64,000 nt of DNA from positions 1-64,000 of the forward strand of contig CALUWC010000010.1 in assembly GCA_944324395.1 (NCBI GenBank). Direction: 5' to 3'. Of this stretch, positions 17,997-27,146 are shown in pieces. Position numbers and translations under genes: made by a program. The notes beneath the pieces were generated by a model that saw nothing but the letters and a program-made list of their open reading frames with translations, was not told the origin of the DNA and ran no database searches. Source of the stretch: Candidatus Gastranaerophilales bacterium (GTDB lineage Bacteria > Cyanobacteriota > Vampirovibrionia > Gastranaerophilales > Gastranaerophilaceae). Every line of letters begins with the position of its first letter. Positions within the stretch are counted from its first letter, which is position 1.

Positions 17997-18126
17997 TATG
18001 TAAACAAATATTAAACAGAGTATATACACTTTAAATACGCAAAATCAATTTTAATATTCAAGAATTGTTTATAAAAACATAGGGGAAAATAAACACGATT
18101 AGTAGCCATAAAGGAGGATATTAAAA

Positions 18127-19299
18127 ATGGTAAAAGGAATTAGCGGAGTTGTATTAGCAGACAAAATTGCAGAAAACAGATTAACAGAATCAGACAAAAA
18201 AACTCTTGCAGCTAGAAAAGAAGAACAATTAAAAAAACAGAATTTATGGAAAGAAGCTCAAGAAAAGAAACAAGAATTTGGAAGAGGTTATCAGATAGAA
18301 CTGGAAAAAGAAAGAAGAGTCAAAGCAGGTTTACCTGAATATGACATTCAACAATCAACTGACCAAACAGCAGTAAGCAGTAAGAAAAAAGGTCAAACTG
18401 CAGAAGAAATAATTCAAAAACAAAAGGGTTCTGAAGAATTAGGACAATTACGCAACGAAAGCAGAGCAAAAGCTCTTATTGCCAAAGCTGAACACCAAGC
18501 ACAAACTCAATCAGCTTCAGGCAAACATATCCACAAAGAACTAAAAGAAGCTGAAAAACTCGATCCTGGAAGCACGAAAGGTATCAATGAGAAAAAACTT
18601 ATTGAAAAAGCCGGAGAAGATATTAAACCTGTAGCTAAAGAAACAAAAACTGCAAATATAGCAGATGATGTCGTAGACAACTTGAAGAAAACAGGTAAAA
18701 CCTCAGGTAAAAAATCCTTAAGTAAATTAGGTAAATTAGGCAAATTCGCTAAAAAAGCAGGTAAATTCGGTTTAATAGGTTTAGTTGGTGCTGCTTTGAT
18801 CAGCGGTGCTGCATACGCAATAGGAAAACTGCTAAGTGGTGATGATAAAGTTAAAGAAGATAAAACTCCGGCACCAGCTCCAACTCAACCAGATAAAACA
18901 AATCCTAAAGAAGAAAACAAACCGGCTCCAACCAATCCGGATGATAAAACAGATCCAAAAGACAAAGTAAATCCAAATCCGGTTCCAACCAATCCGGACG
19001 ACAAAACGGATCCAAAAGACAAAGTAAATCCAAATCCGGCTCCAACTAATCCGGATGACAAAACAGATCCAGATCCGGCAAAATCTAAAACAGAACATGT
19101 AGTTGTTAAAGGTGACAACGTTTGGAACATCGCAAAACAACATTTGAAAGAAATGAATCCGGATCCAAACTACAAACCAACTAACGCAGAAATTCTAAAA
19201 CATACCCAAGAACTTATGGAACTGAATCAATTGAAATTCGAACCGGACGGTTATGTGGTATTGATTAGACCAAATGATAGAATAAAATTGGTAGCATAG
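18127..19299 (+). CDS. LysM-domain protein with proline-rich tandem repeats
   Basis: A 390-aa protein. Residues 1-200 are charged, Lys/Glu/Gln-rich and probably coiled coil. A Lys/Gly-rich stretch leads into one hydrophobic segment (FGLIGLVGAALISGAAYAIG, about 217-236). Then comes a Pro/Asp/Lys linker with an exact 19-residue repeat (PAPTNPDDKTDPKDKVNPN). The C-terminal 70 residues are a LysM-like module (EHVVVKGDNVWNIAKQHL to DGYVVLIRPNDRIKL), a fold that binds N-acetylglucosamine in peptidoglycan. This layout suggests a membrane-anchored wall-binding protein. There is no classical signal peptide. A consensus AAAGGAGG RBS and strong terminator indicate high expression. Confidence 0.75.
   Translation: MVKGISGVVLADKIAENRLTESDKKTLAARKEEQLKKQNLWKEAQEKKQEFGRGYQIELEKERRVKAGLPEYDIQQSTDQTAVSSKKKGQTAEEIIQKQKGSEELGQLRNESRAKALIAKAEHQAQTQSASGKHIHKELKEAEKLDPGSTKGINEKKLIEKAGEDIKPVAKETKTANIADDVVDNLKKTGKTSGKKSLSKLGKLGKFAKKAGKFGLIGLVGAALISGAAYAIGKLLSGDDKVKEDKTPAPAPTQPDKTNPKEENKPAPTNPDDKTDPKDKVNPNPVPTNPDDKTDPKDKVNPNPAPTNPDDKTDPDPAKSKTEHVVVKGDNVWNIAKQHLKEMNPDPNYKPTNAEILKHTQELMELNQLKFEPDGYVVLIRPNDRIKLVA
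18922..19068 (+). repeat. 57-bp tandem repeat within the LysM gene (about 2.6 copies)
   Basis: Units begin at 18922, 18979 and 19036, each starting CCGG(C/T)TCCAAC, with only scattered silent or A/V changes. They encode the 19-residue NPDDKTDP linker repeat. Near-identity suggests recent slippage and likely copy-number variation between strains. Confidence 0.9.
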
Positions 19300-19320
19300 G
19301 TAATATAAGATAAAACAAAA

Positions 19321-19348
19321 AGTCTGCCCGACAGGGCAGGCTTTTTTA
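19321..19348 (+). terminator. Rho-independent terminator of the LysM gene
   Basis: AGTCTGCCC (19321-19329) pairs with GGGCAGGCT (19334-19342) across a 4-nt loop, with one G-T pair, followed by six T. Confidence 0.9.
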
Positions 19349-19361
19349 TTTGTAAAATTAC

Positions 19362-19390
19362 TTGACAATGTGTTAGGGTTGCCTTACAAT
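19362..19390 (+). promoter_or_regulatory. Promoter with embedded DtxR-like metal box
   Basis: TTGACA (19362-19367) and TACAAT (19385-19390) are 17 nt apart, a near-consensus promoter. Between and over the -10 lies TTAGGGTTGCCTTAC (19373-19387). This has TAnGG/CCnTA dyad symmetry and resembles the DtxR/IdeR box TTAGGnTAGnCTAA. A metal-loaded regulator bound there would block polymerase, so autorepression by the next gene is inferred. Confidence 0.65.
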
Positions 19391-19413
19391 TCTTTATAAG
19401 AAAGGATAATTAC

Positions 19414-19842
19414 ATGCCGGAAACAAAATTGCTAACATCAGGACTTGAAGACTATTTAGAAGAAATATATATCGCACATCTCAATAATACACCGCTGAAA
19501 GGTGCCGAACTTGCAAGGAAACTAAATATATCAAGAGCATCTGTTTCAGAAGCATTATCAAGACTTGTTGCCCGAAAACTTATTAAATATAACAGTTATG
19601 AAACAATTTCTCTGACATCAAAAGGTTTGAATGAAGCACAAAAAGTTTATGCAAAACACCACATTTTAAAAGATTTTTTTGAGGAAATTCTGGGAATTTC
19701 AGCAGATGAAGCAAGTGAAAATGCCTGCAAAATTGAACATATTATTTCCCAAAATATACTCGACAAAATGACAAAATATACAAACTACTGTAAAAATCAC
19801 AAAGAGTTGTTAGACAATTTCAAAAAGGAAAACTTTGACTAA
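19414..19842 (+). CDS. DtxR/MntR family metal-dependent transcriptional regulator
   Basis: A 142-aa regulator. The N-terminal winged helix has LTSGLEDYLEEIYIAHLN and the recognition helix region KLNISRASVSEALSRLVARKLI. The dimerisation domain (NEAQKVYAKHHILKDFFEEIL to ACKIEHIISQNILDKM) supplies the metal-binding His and Glu residues. It has no SH3-like third domain, as in MntR. The metal (Mn or Fe) cannot be fixed. The following membrane protein starts inside its stop codon (TAATG), so both would be controlled by the operator upstream. Confidence 0.9.
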   Translation: MPETKLLTSGLEDYLEEIYIAHLNNTPLKGAELARKLNISRASVSEALSRLVARKLIKYNSYETISLTSKGLNEAQKVYAKHHILKDFFEEILGISADEASENACKIEHIISQNILDKMTKYTNYCKNHKELLDNFKKENFD

Positions 19843-20861
19843 TGATTAAAATTTCATCAATCGGAAAATTTCTGGATCAGCCGTTATTAAGTGCCAGAAT
19901 AAAAAAAAATATCCCTGCAGTTTTAACCCTCGGCTGCTCTGCTATTGTTATTGACCAGATGAATCATACCCCGAAAGAAGATCGTAAAAAAACAGGAATT
20001 AAATCTTCCATAATATTAGGTGCTACAATTCTATCTGCTGTAAACGCATCAAAAATAGCAAGTTTCATTACAAAACGAGAAATTCCAAAATCAATCTCCG
20101 AAATTCAAAAAACTAATACGAAAATTATTAATGATTATTTATCAAAAAATACTACAGACAGTATTTCAGAAAGAATCTTGAACAAAGCAAAAAACAAAGT
20201 GCTTTCCTTAAAGGATATAAACATCCTTAACACAAAAGCCCCTTCTGAAATTTTGAATAAACTAATTCCGCCGCCTGAAAATATAAATGCCAAAGATATC
20301 TTTAAAGACATCGGCTGGTTATCAATATTTGGAGCAATTCCGGTAGCCGGAGGACTTCTGGGGGGAATTGCCGCAGATAAACTTACCGAAAAAAACTGGA
20401 AAGATAAAATTCCAAATAAAGTTAATGAAGGGATATATCAATACCTTGCAAATATATTTTTATGCAACGTAGGAGCAGGAATTGCATTGGGAATTCTGGA
20501 AAAATGTAATATAAAATCAAAATCTGCAAGATGCTTAGGAATGGTCACAGGAATATTATTAACAGGTGTAATAGGAGGAAGTGCCATTGCAAATTATATA
20601 GGCAAAAAGTTTATCAACCCTATACTTTCACCAAAAAACAAACAAGATACAAGAACTCCGGAACTAATAGATATAGGACTGCATACAGATGATATTGCAA
20701 CAGTTGCAGTATTATCAGGATTAAAATGGATAGAACCATCACTGCCAATCTTATATTCGGTTTCAGGTTATCGTGCAGGAATCGGCTATAGAAACAACCA
20801 AAAACATTCAAGCCGTACTTGTCACAAAGAAAGAGCTCATTTTTTACGAAGCAAGTGTTAG
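19842..20861 (+). CDS. Hypothetical membrane protein coupled to a metal regulator
   Basis: A 339-aa protein I cannot assign to a family. Hydrophobic segments are visible at about 25-37, 48-62, 155-180 (LSIFGAIPVAGGLLGGIAAD), 200-220 (YLANIFLCNVGAGIALGILE) and 230-255 (MVTGILLTGVIGGSAIANYIG), with glycine-zipper character. Soluble basic stretches lie between them. The start overlaps the stop of the DtxR-type regulator by one base, so the two are co-translated and probably metal-regulated together. It could take part in metal handling, but no metal-ligand motif is obvious. Confidence 0.65.
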   Translation: MIKISSIGKFLDQPLLSARIKKNIPAVLTLGCSAIVIDQMNHTPKEDRKKTGIKSSIILGATILSAVNASKIASFITKREIPKSISEIQKTNTKIINDYLSKNTTDSISERILNKAKNKVLSLKDINILNTKAPSEILNKLIPPPENINAKDIFKDIGWLSIFGAIPVAGGLLGGIAADKLTEKNWKDKIPNKVNEGIYQYLANIFLCNVGAGIALGILEKCNIKSKSARCLGMVTGILLTGVIGGSAIANYIGKKFINPILSPKNKQDTRTPELIDIGLHTDDIATVAVLSGLKWIEPSLPILYSVSGYRAGIGYRNNQKHSSRTCHKERAHFLRSKC

Positions 20862-20910
20862 GTAAAACTAACACTTCACCTTATTTTACAGCCCCACAAC
20901 TGTACACTAA

Positions 20911-20946
20911 ATGAGGTGAAACATAAAGTTTCACCTCATCTTTATT
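20911..20946. terminator. Bidirectional rho-independent terminator
   Basis: A perfect 12-bp stem ATGAGGTGAAAC (20911-20922) with GTTTCACCTCAT (20928-20939) and an ATAAA loop, lying between convergent genes. The same ACATAAAGT loop occurs in the terminator at 36120. Confidence 0.9.
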
Positions 20947-20962
20947 TTCTAATAATTTTTAT

Positions 20963-21532
20963 TTATTTACTAATAATTTCAACGGCATCATTAGTTTGAG
21001 CTTCAACTCCGACTCTTGTTAAAAATTTCATTTCTTTAGGATTTGCATAATGAACATATAATCTCGGAGCATCTTTTCTGCCGGTATAATCTCTTAATGC
21101 ATCAAGCATAGCAGCTGCAATATGTTTGATATCTCTTGTTCTACGGTTTTGTTCGTATGCATATTTAGGATTTGTTCCGATTTTAAAAATTTCTATATCT
21201 GATTCGCCTTTTCTAACTTTGCTTGTAGTCACCAGACCTAAAATATGATCAGGTAATACATGTTCAAAATTTGACTGCTGAAGAGTCAACCCATATACAT
21301 TAGATTTTCCGCCAAGAATATTTGCTTCTTCAGCTATAGAGGCAGATAAGTTTTTCCCGCCCCAGAGATAATTTACAGCATCAAGTTTTGTTCTATCTTC
21401 AACCTTATTTGTTTCAAATTTGATAAAACTGACATCAAAATCTTTCCAATATTTTCCTGCTTTGTATTTTATTTTTGCAGGACTAATCAATTTTGCACCA
21501 AAATGCGTATTGTCTACCGAATTTACTTGCAT
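20963..21532 (-). CDS. Hypothetical protein with N-terminal FG motif, 189 aa
   Basis: Unrecognised soluble protein. The N-terminus MQVNSVDNTHFGAKLISPAK is one of several in this window that place an N/H-F-G/T motif shortly after the start. The C-terminal part (RDIKHIAAAMLDALRDYTG followed by RLYVHYANPKEMKFLTRVGV) reads like the late helix-strand units of a GNAT acyltransferase, but the N-acyl donor motif is not clear. No signal peptide. RBS GAAAGGAAAGG precedes the ATG. Confidence 0.7.
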   Translation of the reverse strand: MQVNSVDNTHFGAKLISPAKIKYKAGKYWKDFDVSFIKFETNKVEDRTKLDAVNYLWGGKNLSASIAEEANILGGKSNVYGLTLQQSNFEHVLPDHILGLVTTSKVRKGESDIEIFKIGTNPKYAYEQNRRTRDIKHIAAAMLDALRDYTGRKDAPRLYVHYANPKEMKFLTRVGVEAQTNDAVEIISK

Positions 21533-21633
21533 TTATAAACCTTTCCTTTCATTTTATATATAGGGTAATCGTATAAAAGTTCCAAAAAAAATTTTTTTGC
21601 CTGTATTTATAAATTTATTAACAATACGTTATA

Positions 21634-24600
21634 TTATATTAAATCAAGCTTGCAAAGATATTTATATACACAATTCTTACAAACACCCTGTCTGTCATCT
21701 TTTATAGGATCAAATTTTAATGCTTTTATATTTTTATATGTATCTTTGATTAAATTTTCTATATAAAGCATATCGTCATCAGTTAAAACTTTATTTACAC
21801 TTTTTTCGTGATTTTCAACATATATTATCCCGACTTTTGAAACTTTGCAGCCTGTCAGCTTTTCATAAGCATATTTATATAAACAAAGCTGATTATAATA
21901 TCCTTCTTTGGCTTCCCCGGGAGCAATTTTCTTTTCTGATGTGTAATTTCCTGTCTTATAATCATACAGTTCATACGTACCGTCAGAATTTTTCTCAATC
22001 CTGTCTATTTTACCGGTGATTAAATCCCCGTCAACATCTACACCGAAGAAATTAAATTCAACATCAACAACCCTATTGGCAGGAATTTGCGAAAAATACG
22101 GATAATAATTCTTAATCAGATTTTCACCCTGTTTTAAGTATTTTTCTTTACGTGCAATAGATGTAAATCTTGAATTATCCATACCTGATTTAAATTCTTC
22201 CAAAACTTTTTCAAGCTCCGGATAGCTTTCATTTTCTTTAGCATATCTTACAGCACGTTCCAATAATGAATGAATTAAAGACCCAAAATTTGCACCGTCC
22301 CAATCTGCCTCTTCAACTTCAATTCCTAAAACCTTCACATAGAAAAATTTTCTTGGACAAGTTAAATATTCATTCATTCTGGAAGGAGATAATACAACAT
22401 TTTTAACTCTTTCCATTATCTCATTTTTGAAAGCATTCCTATTATCATAAACTTCAGATGAAACACTTCTGTATATTTCTTTTGTTAAATCTTCTGCATT
22501 ACAGTCATATCTTGAAGAATCGAAATCATAATTCGATGAAACAGATAAATATCTGGTAATCTGCTGTGCTTTGCCGCTATTGTTATCTGCAAACGAAATC
22601 ATTAAAGAATGTTTTGCTCTTGTTATTCCGACATATAAAAGTTTCAAAAGTTCAGAATCACGCTTTGCCTGAGCTGCTTCTTTATCCAAAACTTCATCGG
22701 TAACCAGTTTATATTCACCCGGCATTCTGAAATTTTCCCAATTAGAACTAATCAAATTAGGGAGATAAACATATTCAAATTCTCTGCCTTTTGAACCATG
22801 ATATGTCATTAACTGAACAGCATTCTGAACTCCTGATTCCTTATCTAGAACAATATCAATTTCATTTTGCAAACAATCATCAAGATATTTTACAAAATCA
22901 GAAAGACCTTTGGTCATATCAGAGCTTTGAAAATCATTTGCCTCCGCAATTATTCTGTTAATTCCAGCAAGATTTTCTATTCTATTCAATTCATTTTTGT
23001 AAAAATATTCAAGAATCCCCGTTCTGTTAACCACCTCTTTAATTGTATTGGATAGGGTATTTGCAGAAGCGTATTCTTGAAGATATTCAAATATTTTTAA
23101 AAACTCTTCGACTTTTGCAGAGTTTTCCCAGTCTGAAAGCCTTTTCATTATTGATATAAAATCATTAGGAATATCTTTTTTATACATCTGTTGTTCATGC
23201 AAAATTTTGTTATAATCCGAAATTTCTAACTTAAAAGGTTCTGACAACATCAATCCGAATAATTTATCACCTGCTGCAATATGATTATTTAAAGCCTTCA
23301 AGTAAAAATAAATCAAAATTGATGAACGTATTGAAAAAATACTTTTTCCTTCATCTATTTGAAACGGAATATTTTCACTTTTCAATAGCTCGGCAAAAGT
23401 CTGAAGTTCAGCACGTTTTTTACAAATCACCGCAACTTGAGAATAATCTTTTTCCTCGTCATTATTTACAGGACAATTCGCAGAATTAACAAGACTTTTT
23501 ATATCATCAACAATATAATTAAATTCCTGAATAGTTTCACCAAATTGGATACGTCTAATTTTTTTATCCTTAGCTATAATGTTTGGATTTTTGGCAGTTA
23601 ATTTTTTTGAAATATTATATTTATTTTTAAAATATTCATTATTATCAAGACGGTTGATATCCTGACTTACTATAAGATTGCCAAAATCCAAAATGGTCTG
23701 AGTAGAACGGTTATTCTCTTTAAGACATATAACTTTTGTCTGCGGATATTTTATTAAAAAATTTTCAATATTGTCACTTTTAGCACCCTGAAATCCATAT
23801 ATTATCTGGTCATCATCACCGACAACAAAAATATTATTTTCATTATTTCCGTCAACAAGATTAAATATAATTTGATTTTGTAAATCATTCGTATCCTGAT
23901 ATTCATCAACCAGAAAATATTTATATTTATTTGAAACTTCGCTCAAAAAAGTTATATCTTCTTCAAATGCTTCAAGAACAAAATTTATCATATCTGAAAA
24001 ATCAATAAGATTTTTTGATATCATTTTTTTTGAATAAAGTTCATAAATTGTCCATAGTTCCTTTGCTTTTTCAATATTTATTTTGATTTTCTCTAATTCT
24101 GAATATCTGCCTTTATTCTGGGTTTTCCCGGACTGTTCTCTTTCATAAATTTCACTTTCAAGCTCTTTATATCTGGGCATTAAAGAAGGATTTGAATCAA
24201 TATAAGAAAGATATTTTTCTTTTGAAAGCCGCTTTGATTTCAATCTTTCTATATAAGATATAAAATCTTTTGTGAAAAAATACTTATCCGCCCTGGAAGG
24301 AACAAAATATTCAAGCTTTGCCTCGTCAATACAATCTTTCATAATAGATATTTTTTCAGCATCAGTAATCAATCTGACACTTGACGACATTTCAAAATTG
24401 TTCGGATAAGTTTTAATCAATTCGTTGCAAAAAGAATGATACGTATAAATATCAACGGCAGAAGCAACAACACCCATTTTCTTTATAAGACGCTGACGCA
24501 TTTCAGATGCCGCAGCATCTGAAAATGTTAAACATAAAATTGAAGACGGATAAATCCCGTCAGAAAGCATTTTTTCAATTCGATGAATTACTGTAAAAGT

Positions 24601-24723
24601 TTTTCCTGTACCGGGACCCGCCAAAAGCATAACTGAGCCGTTTATGTTATCAATTGCTTCCTGCTGGCGTGAATTTGGTTTTATCTCAGATTTTACAAAT
24701 TGAAGCTGCATCTGCTGTGTCAT
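21634..24723 (-). CDS. UvrD/Rep-type helicase fused to RecB-like PD-(D/E)XK nuclease
   Basis: A 1029-aa protein. Residues 1-700 form an SF1A helicase: GPGTGKTFTVIHRI (about 36-49), VDEYQDTNDLQNQI, GDDDQIIYGFQGA, MTYHGSKGREFEYVYLP and YVGITRAKHSLMISF. The C-terminal 240 residues are a PDDEXK_1/AddB-like nuclease: LSPSRMNEYLTCPRKFF, GSLIHSLLERA, DLITGKIDRIE and YELYDYKTG with the catalytic Asp-Lys. A cysteine set (TCPRK plus CKNCVYKYLC) probably binds an Fe-S cluster as in AddAB. It should act in double-strand break processing. No separate AddB partner is adjacent. Confidence 0.88.
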   Translation of the reverse strand: MTQQMQLQFVKSEIKPNSRQQEAIDNINGSVMLLAGPGTGKTFTVIHRIEKMLSDGIYPSSILCLTFSDAAASEMRQRLIKKMGVVASAVDIYTYHSFCNELIKTYPNNFEMSSSVRLITDAEKISIMKDCIDEAKLEYFVPSRADKYFFTKDFISYIERLKSKRLSKEKYLSYIDSNPSLMPRYKELESEIYEREQSGKTQNKGRYSELEKIKINIEKAKELWTIYELYSKKMISKNLIDFSDMINFVLEAFEEDITFLSEVSNKYKYFLVDEYQDTNDLQNQIIFNLVDGNNENNIFVVGDDDQIIYGFQGAKSDNIENFLIKYPQTKVICLKENNRSTQTILDFGNLIVSQDINRLDNNEYFKNKYNISKKLTAKNPNIIAKDKKIRRIQFGETIQEFNYIVDDIKSLVNSANCPVNNDEEKDYSQVAVICKKRAELQTFAELLKSENIPFQIDEGKSIFSIRSSILIYFYLKALNNHIAAGDKLFGLMLSEPFKLEISDYNKILHEQQMYKKDIPNDFISIMKRLSDWENSAKVEEFLKIFEYLQEYASANTLSNTIKEVVNRTGILEYFYKNELNRIENLAGINRIIAEANDFQSSDMTKGLSDFVKYLDDCLQNEIDIVLDKESGVQNAVQLMTYHGSKGREFEYVYLPNLISSNWENFRMPGEYKLVTDEVLDKEAAQAKRDSELLKLLYVGITRAKHSLMISFADNNSGKAQQITRYLSVSSNYDFDSSRYDCNAEDLTKEIYRSVSSEVYDNRNAFKNEIMERVKNVVLSPSRMNEYLTCPRKFFYVKVLGIEVEEADWDGANFGSLIHSLLERAVRYAKENESYPELEKVLEEFKSGMDNSRFTSIARKEKYLKQGENLIKNYYPYFSQIPANRVVDVEFNFFGVDVDGDLITGKIDRIEKNSDGTYELYDYKTGNYTSEKKIAPGEAKEGYYNQLCLYKYAYEKLTGCKVSKVGIIYVENHEKSVNKVLTDDDMLYIENLIKDTYKNIKALKFDPIKDDRQGVCKNCVYKYLCKLDLI

Positions 24724-24744
24724 AATAACAATTTAGCATAAAAA

Positions 24745-26262
24745 CTAAACTTGGTGAACAATAATTCTGGTAGGATTGTTATCAACGACCCTCATTATAT
24801 CATCAGCAAATTTTGCAAACTGCTCAGCAGTACAAGAAACTCTGCCGGTAACTTTCTCCAGCTTTGGAGGGAATTTTGTAATTCTGGAATTAAATAATTT
24901 ATTTTTACTGTCCAAAATTAAATTTCCATCTATAACTTTTACATTTTTCAACAAATCATCTTCATCCAGTCCAAACATAGAATAAGGTATAGATATACCA
25001 CTATTTAAGTCCATATTATATGATGGTTTGTATGTAGAAATCTTCAAACTGTCATCCGGCAACTGTTCAACTTCAATCCCTAAATATTTAAGCATATCAA
25101 TATCATCTTTTTCTTTAATAGCTTTCGCAAATGATTTTTTTAGTTCAGGGATTGATTCATTTAGCTTTTTACTTATAAGGATTGCCTGATGAGCCTTAGG
25201 ACCTTCGTCAATAATACCGGATTGACACTGCAAACCCGATTTTTTAATAAAATCTTCAATATCATCCACAAGGGCTAAAGGAACAATATTATTATTTTCA
25301 ATCCCCTGAATTTGGTCAATTTTTCCTTTAGACATTGTCATCCCGACTAAAGGCTCCCACAAATTAAACTTTCCGCGTTCAAGATATATATAAAAATCTC
25401 CGTCATCTAATGCATCTTTTGCTTTATCAACACTTGAGCGGGTACACCAGTTTTTGCAGCTTAAAATTTCAAGTTTTTCAATATTTTTTTCACGATTTGC
25501 ACTATCATGTTTTAATGAAGGAATTTTTACCCAGACAGAATCTCTGTCAGACATCCCCATATCCATCAATAAATTATCACGAAGTCTATGAGTATAAATT
25601 TCCAAAAAAGATGGGGCTGCACAACGAACCGCCCTATCTTTAGGTTCAATTTTTTCAAAACCTACTATTGTTTCCAGTAAAGCTTTTTCATCAAACGGTA
25701 CCGGAATATGCCTGTTATTATCTTTAATTTCACCCGTTATAGCATTCCAAATAACAAATTTTAAAGATTTATCATCTTTTATTTTTTCTACCAATTCAGG
25801 ATTGTAAGTTTTTCCCAGTGGAGAAACATACTCTGGATTTTGAAGAAAATCTTTCCACTGATCCATTCTGGCTTCACGAGCCATATTAATTTTATCAATT
25901 GAGAATGTTCTAATATCTTGCGGAATATATGATTTCCATTTTATTTTCTCAACAAGACTTCTTTTGAACGGAACAAACACCTTGTCTTGTTCATATAAAC
26001 TCTCAACTGCATCTTTTATTTTTGAAGCAGACAACATACTTCCATCTATTTGAAATTTTTTATTGCCAGCTAAAAGTTCTGCAGCTAAATATTCAAATAC
26101 CGAACTATACATAGAAGGAGCAGACTTTCCAGTAAAATTCACAGTATCTCCATCATATTGATTTTTGTAAAAATTATTTGGCTGAAGTCCGTTTTGCTGT
26201 TTTATATTCTGAGAATAATTAATATAAGGGGATGATTTAAAACTATTTATAGTAAGCAACAT
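24745..26262 (-). CDS. Hypothetical protein with N-terminal NFTG motif and WCT domain, 505 aa
   Basis: Not assigned to a named family. The first 40 residues are Asn/Gln/Tyr-rich and disordered, then VNFTGKSAPSM (41-51), matching the NF/FG motif of neighbouring proteins. The middle has a distinctive NWCTRSSVDKAKDALDDGDF (271-290) followed by FYIYLERG and GKIDQIQGIENNNIVP, a compact alpha/beta unit around an invariant-looking Trp-Cys-Thr. There is no signal peptide. The C-terminal 100 residues are mixed strands. It could be a host- or self-interacting effector-like protein; that is speculation from context. Confidence 0.7.
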   Translation of the reverse strand: MLLTINSFKSSPYINYSQNIKQQNGLQPNNFYKNQYDGDTVNFTGKSAPSMYSSVFEYLAAELLAGNKKFQIDGSMLSASKIKDAVESLYEQDKVFVPFKRSLVEKIKWKSYIPQDIRTFSIDKINMAREARMDQWKDFLQNPEYVSPLGKTYNPELVEKIKDDKSLKFVIWNAITGEIKDNNRHIPVPFDEKALLETIVGFEKIEPKDRAVRCAAPSFLEIYTHRLRDNLLMDMGMSDRDSVWVKIPSLKHDSANREKNIEKLEILSCKNWCTRSSVDKAKDALDDGDFYIYLERGKFNLWEPLVGMTMSKGKIDQIQGIENNNIVPLALVDDIEDFIKKSGLQCQSGIIDEGPKAHQAILISKKLNESIPELKKSFAKAIKEKDDIDMLKYLGIEVEQLPDDSLKISTYKPSYNMDLNSGISIPYSMFGLDEDDLLKNVKVIDGNLILDSKNKLFNSRITKFPPKLEKVTGRVSCTAEQFAKFADDIMRVVDNNPTRIIVHQV

Positions 26263-26415
26263 ATTAATATATCCTTTATTTAACCTTCTTTATGACGATT
26301 AAAAATACATCAATAAAAAATTTTGCTATTAAAAATTTTTACCCCTTAATAAAATTTAACAAACAAAGTAACAAAAAATATATTCAGAAACTTTAATAAA
26401 AAAAAGGAGTATAAA

Positions 26416-27000
26416 ATGACAGAAATCAATTTTGGATCAACTTACAGAATACCTATTACGCAAGCAGGTGTAAATAAAGCTAAAAAAGCTAAATTAAAAG
26501 AACTTATTGAATCATATCCCAACGGACTCATCGGGAAAAGCAAAACGGGACAAGCAAGAATTTCAGTACCAGATAGCGAAGATAACAATTTTATTGCTAA
26601 ACTTAAAGCAATAGGATACAAAGTTTACCAAAAATTTGAAGGAGATAATATTCCAAAAGAAAACATTGATACTCATATAAAAACACGTCTTGATATAAGA
26701 GAATTTGACCAAAAGGGTAAAAATCCGCAAAGATTACCTAAAGAAATAAAAGCTAAAAGACGATTTGAAAGAAATTATACAGAACCCTATAAAATAGAAA
26801 CTCCTGAAGAAATTTCTTCTAGAACTTCGACAGAAAGAGTTGAAGAAACTAAAAAAGAAGCAATAAAGCAGCCTAAATCAGATGTTGAACAGCCTTATAA
26901 CAGAAATGCAAAGATAAAAGAATCAAAAGGTTATCAGGAATTAAAAGAAAAATATGGTGAAGAATTTGCAGAAGCAGTCTTTTTCGGGATAAAAGAATAA
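26416..27000 (+). CDS. Hypothetical protein with N-terminal NFGSTY motif, 194 aa
   Basis: Unrecognised, highly charged protein. It begins MTEINFGSTYRIPITQ, putting the NFG motif at residues 5-7. FGSTYRIP resembles FGSIYNV in the 791-aa protein at 33327. The central region is Lys/Glu/Arg-rich and likely disordered. The C-terminus GYQELKEKYGEEFAEAVFFG looks like a terminal helix pair. A good AAAGGAG RBS precedes the ATG. Confidence 0.7.
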   Translation: MTEINFGSTYRIPITQAGVNKAKKAKLKELIESYPNGLIGKSKTGQARISVPDSEDNNFIAKLKAIGYKVYQKFEGDNIPKENIDTHIKTRLDIREFDQKGKNPQRLPKEIKAKRRFERNYTEPYKIETPEEISSRTSTERVEETKKEAIKQPKSDVEQPYNRNAKIKESKGYQELKEKYGEEFAEAVFFGIKE

Positions 27001-27134
27001 AAATTATATTCCGTATTTGATTTTACCTGACAATATTAGTCAGAATAATATGCGTTTGTATAGAAATCCTGTACTATAGTCGGTTTAAATTTATTCTATT
27101 TATAATATAATAATTATTGTTGTAAAATTATTGG

Positions 27135-27146
27135 TAATATTTACTT
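27135..27146 (+). promoter_or_regulatory. -10 element adjacent to the TPR gene start (leaderless candidate)
   Basis: TAATAT at 27135-27140 ends 6 nt before the ATG at 27147, in the same GGTAATAT-N2-ACTTATG context as aroK. No Shine-Dalgarno is present. Confidence 0.4.

Noticed and set aside
18832-19143. Antisense ORFs of 103 and 81 aa across the LysM repeats
   Set aside because: They are mirror images of the repetitive linker; open antisense frames are expected from repeated codons.
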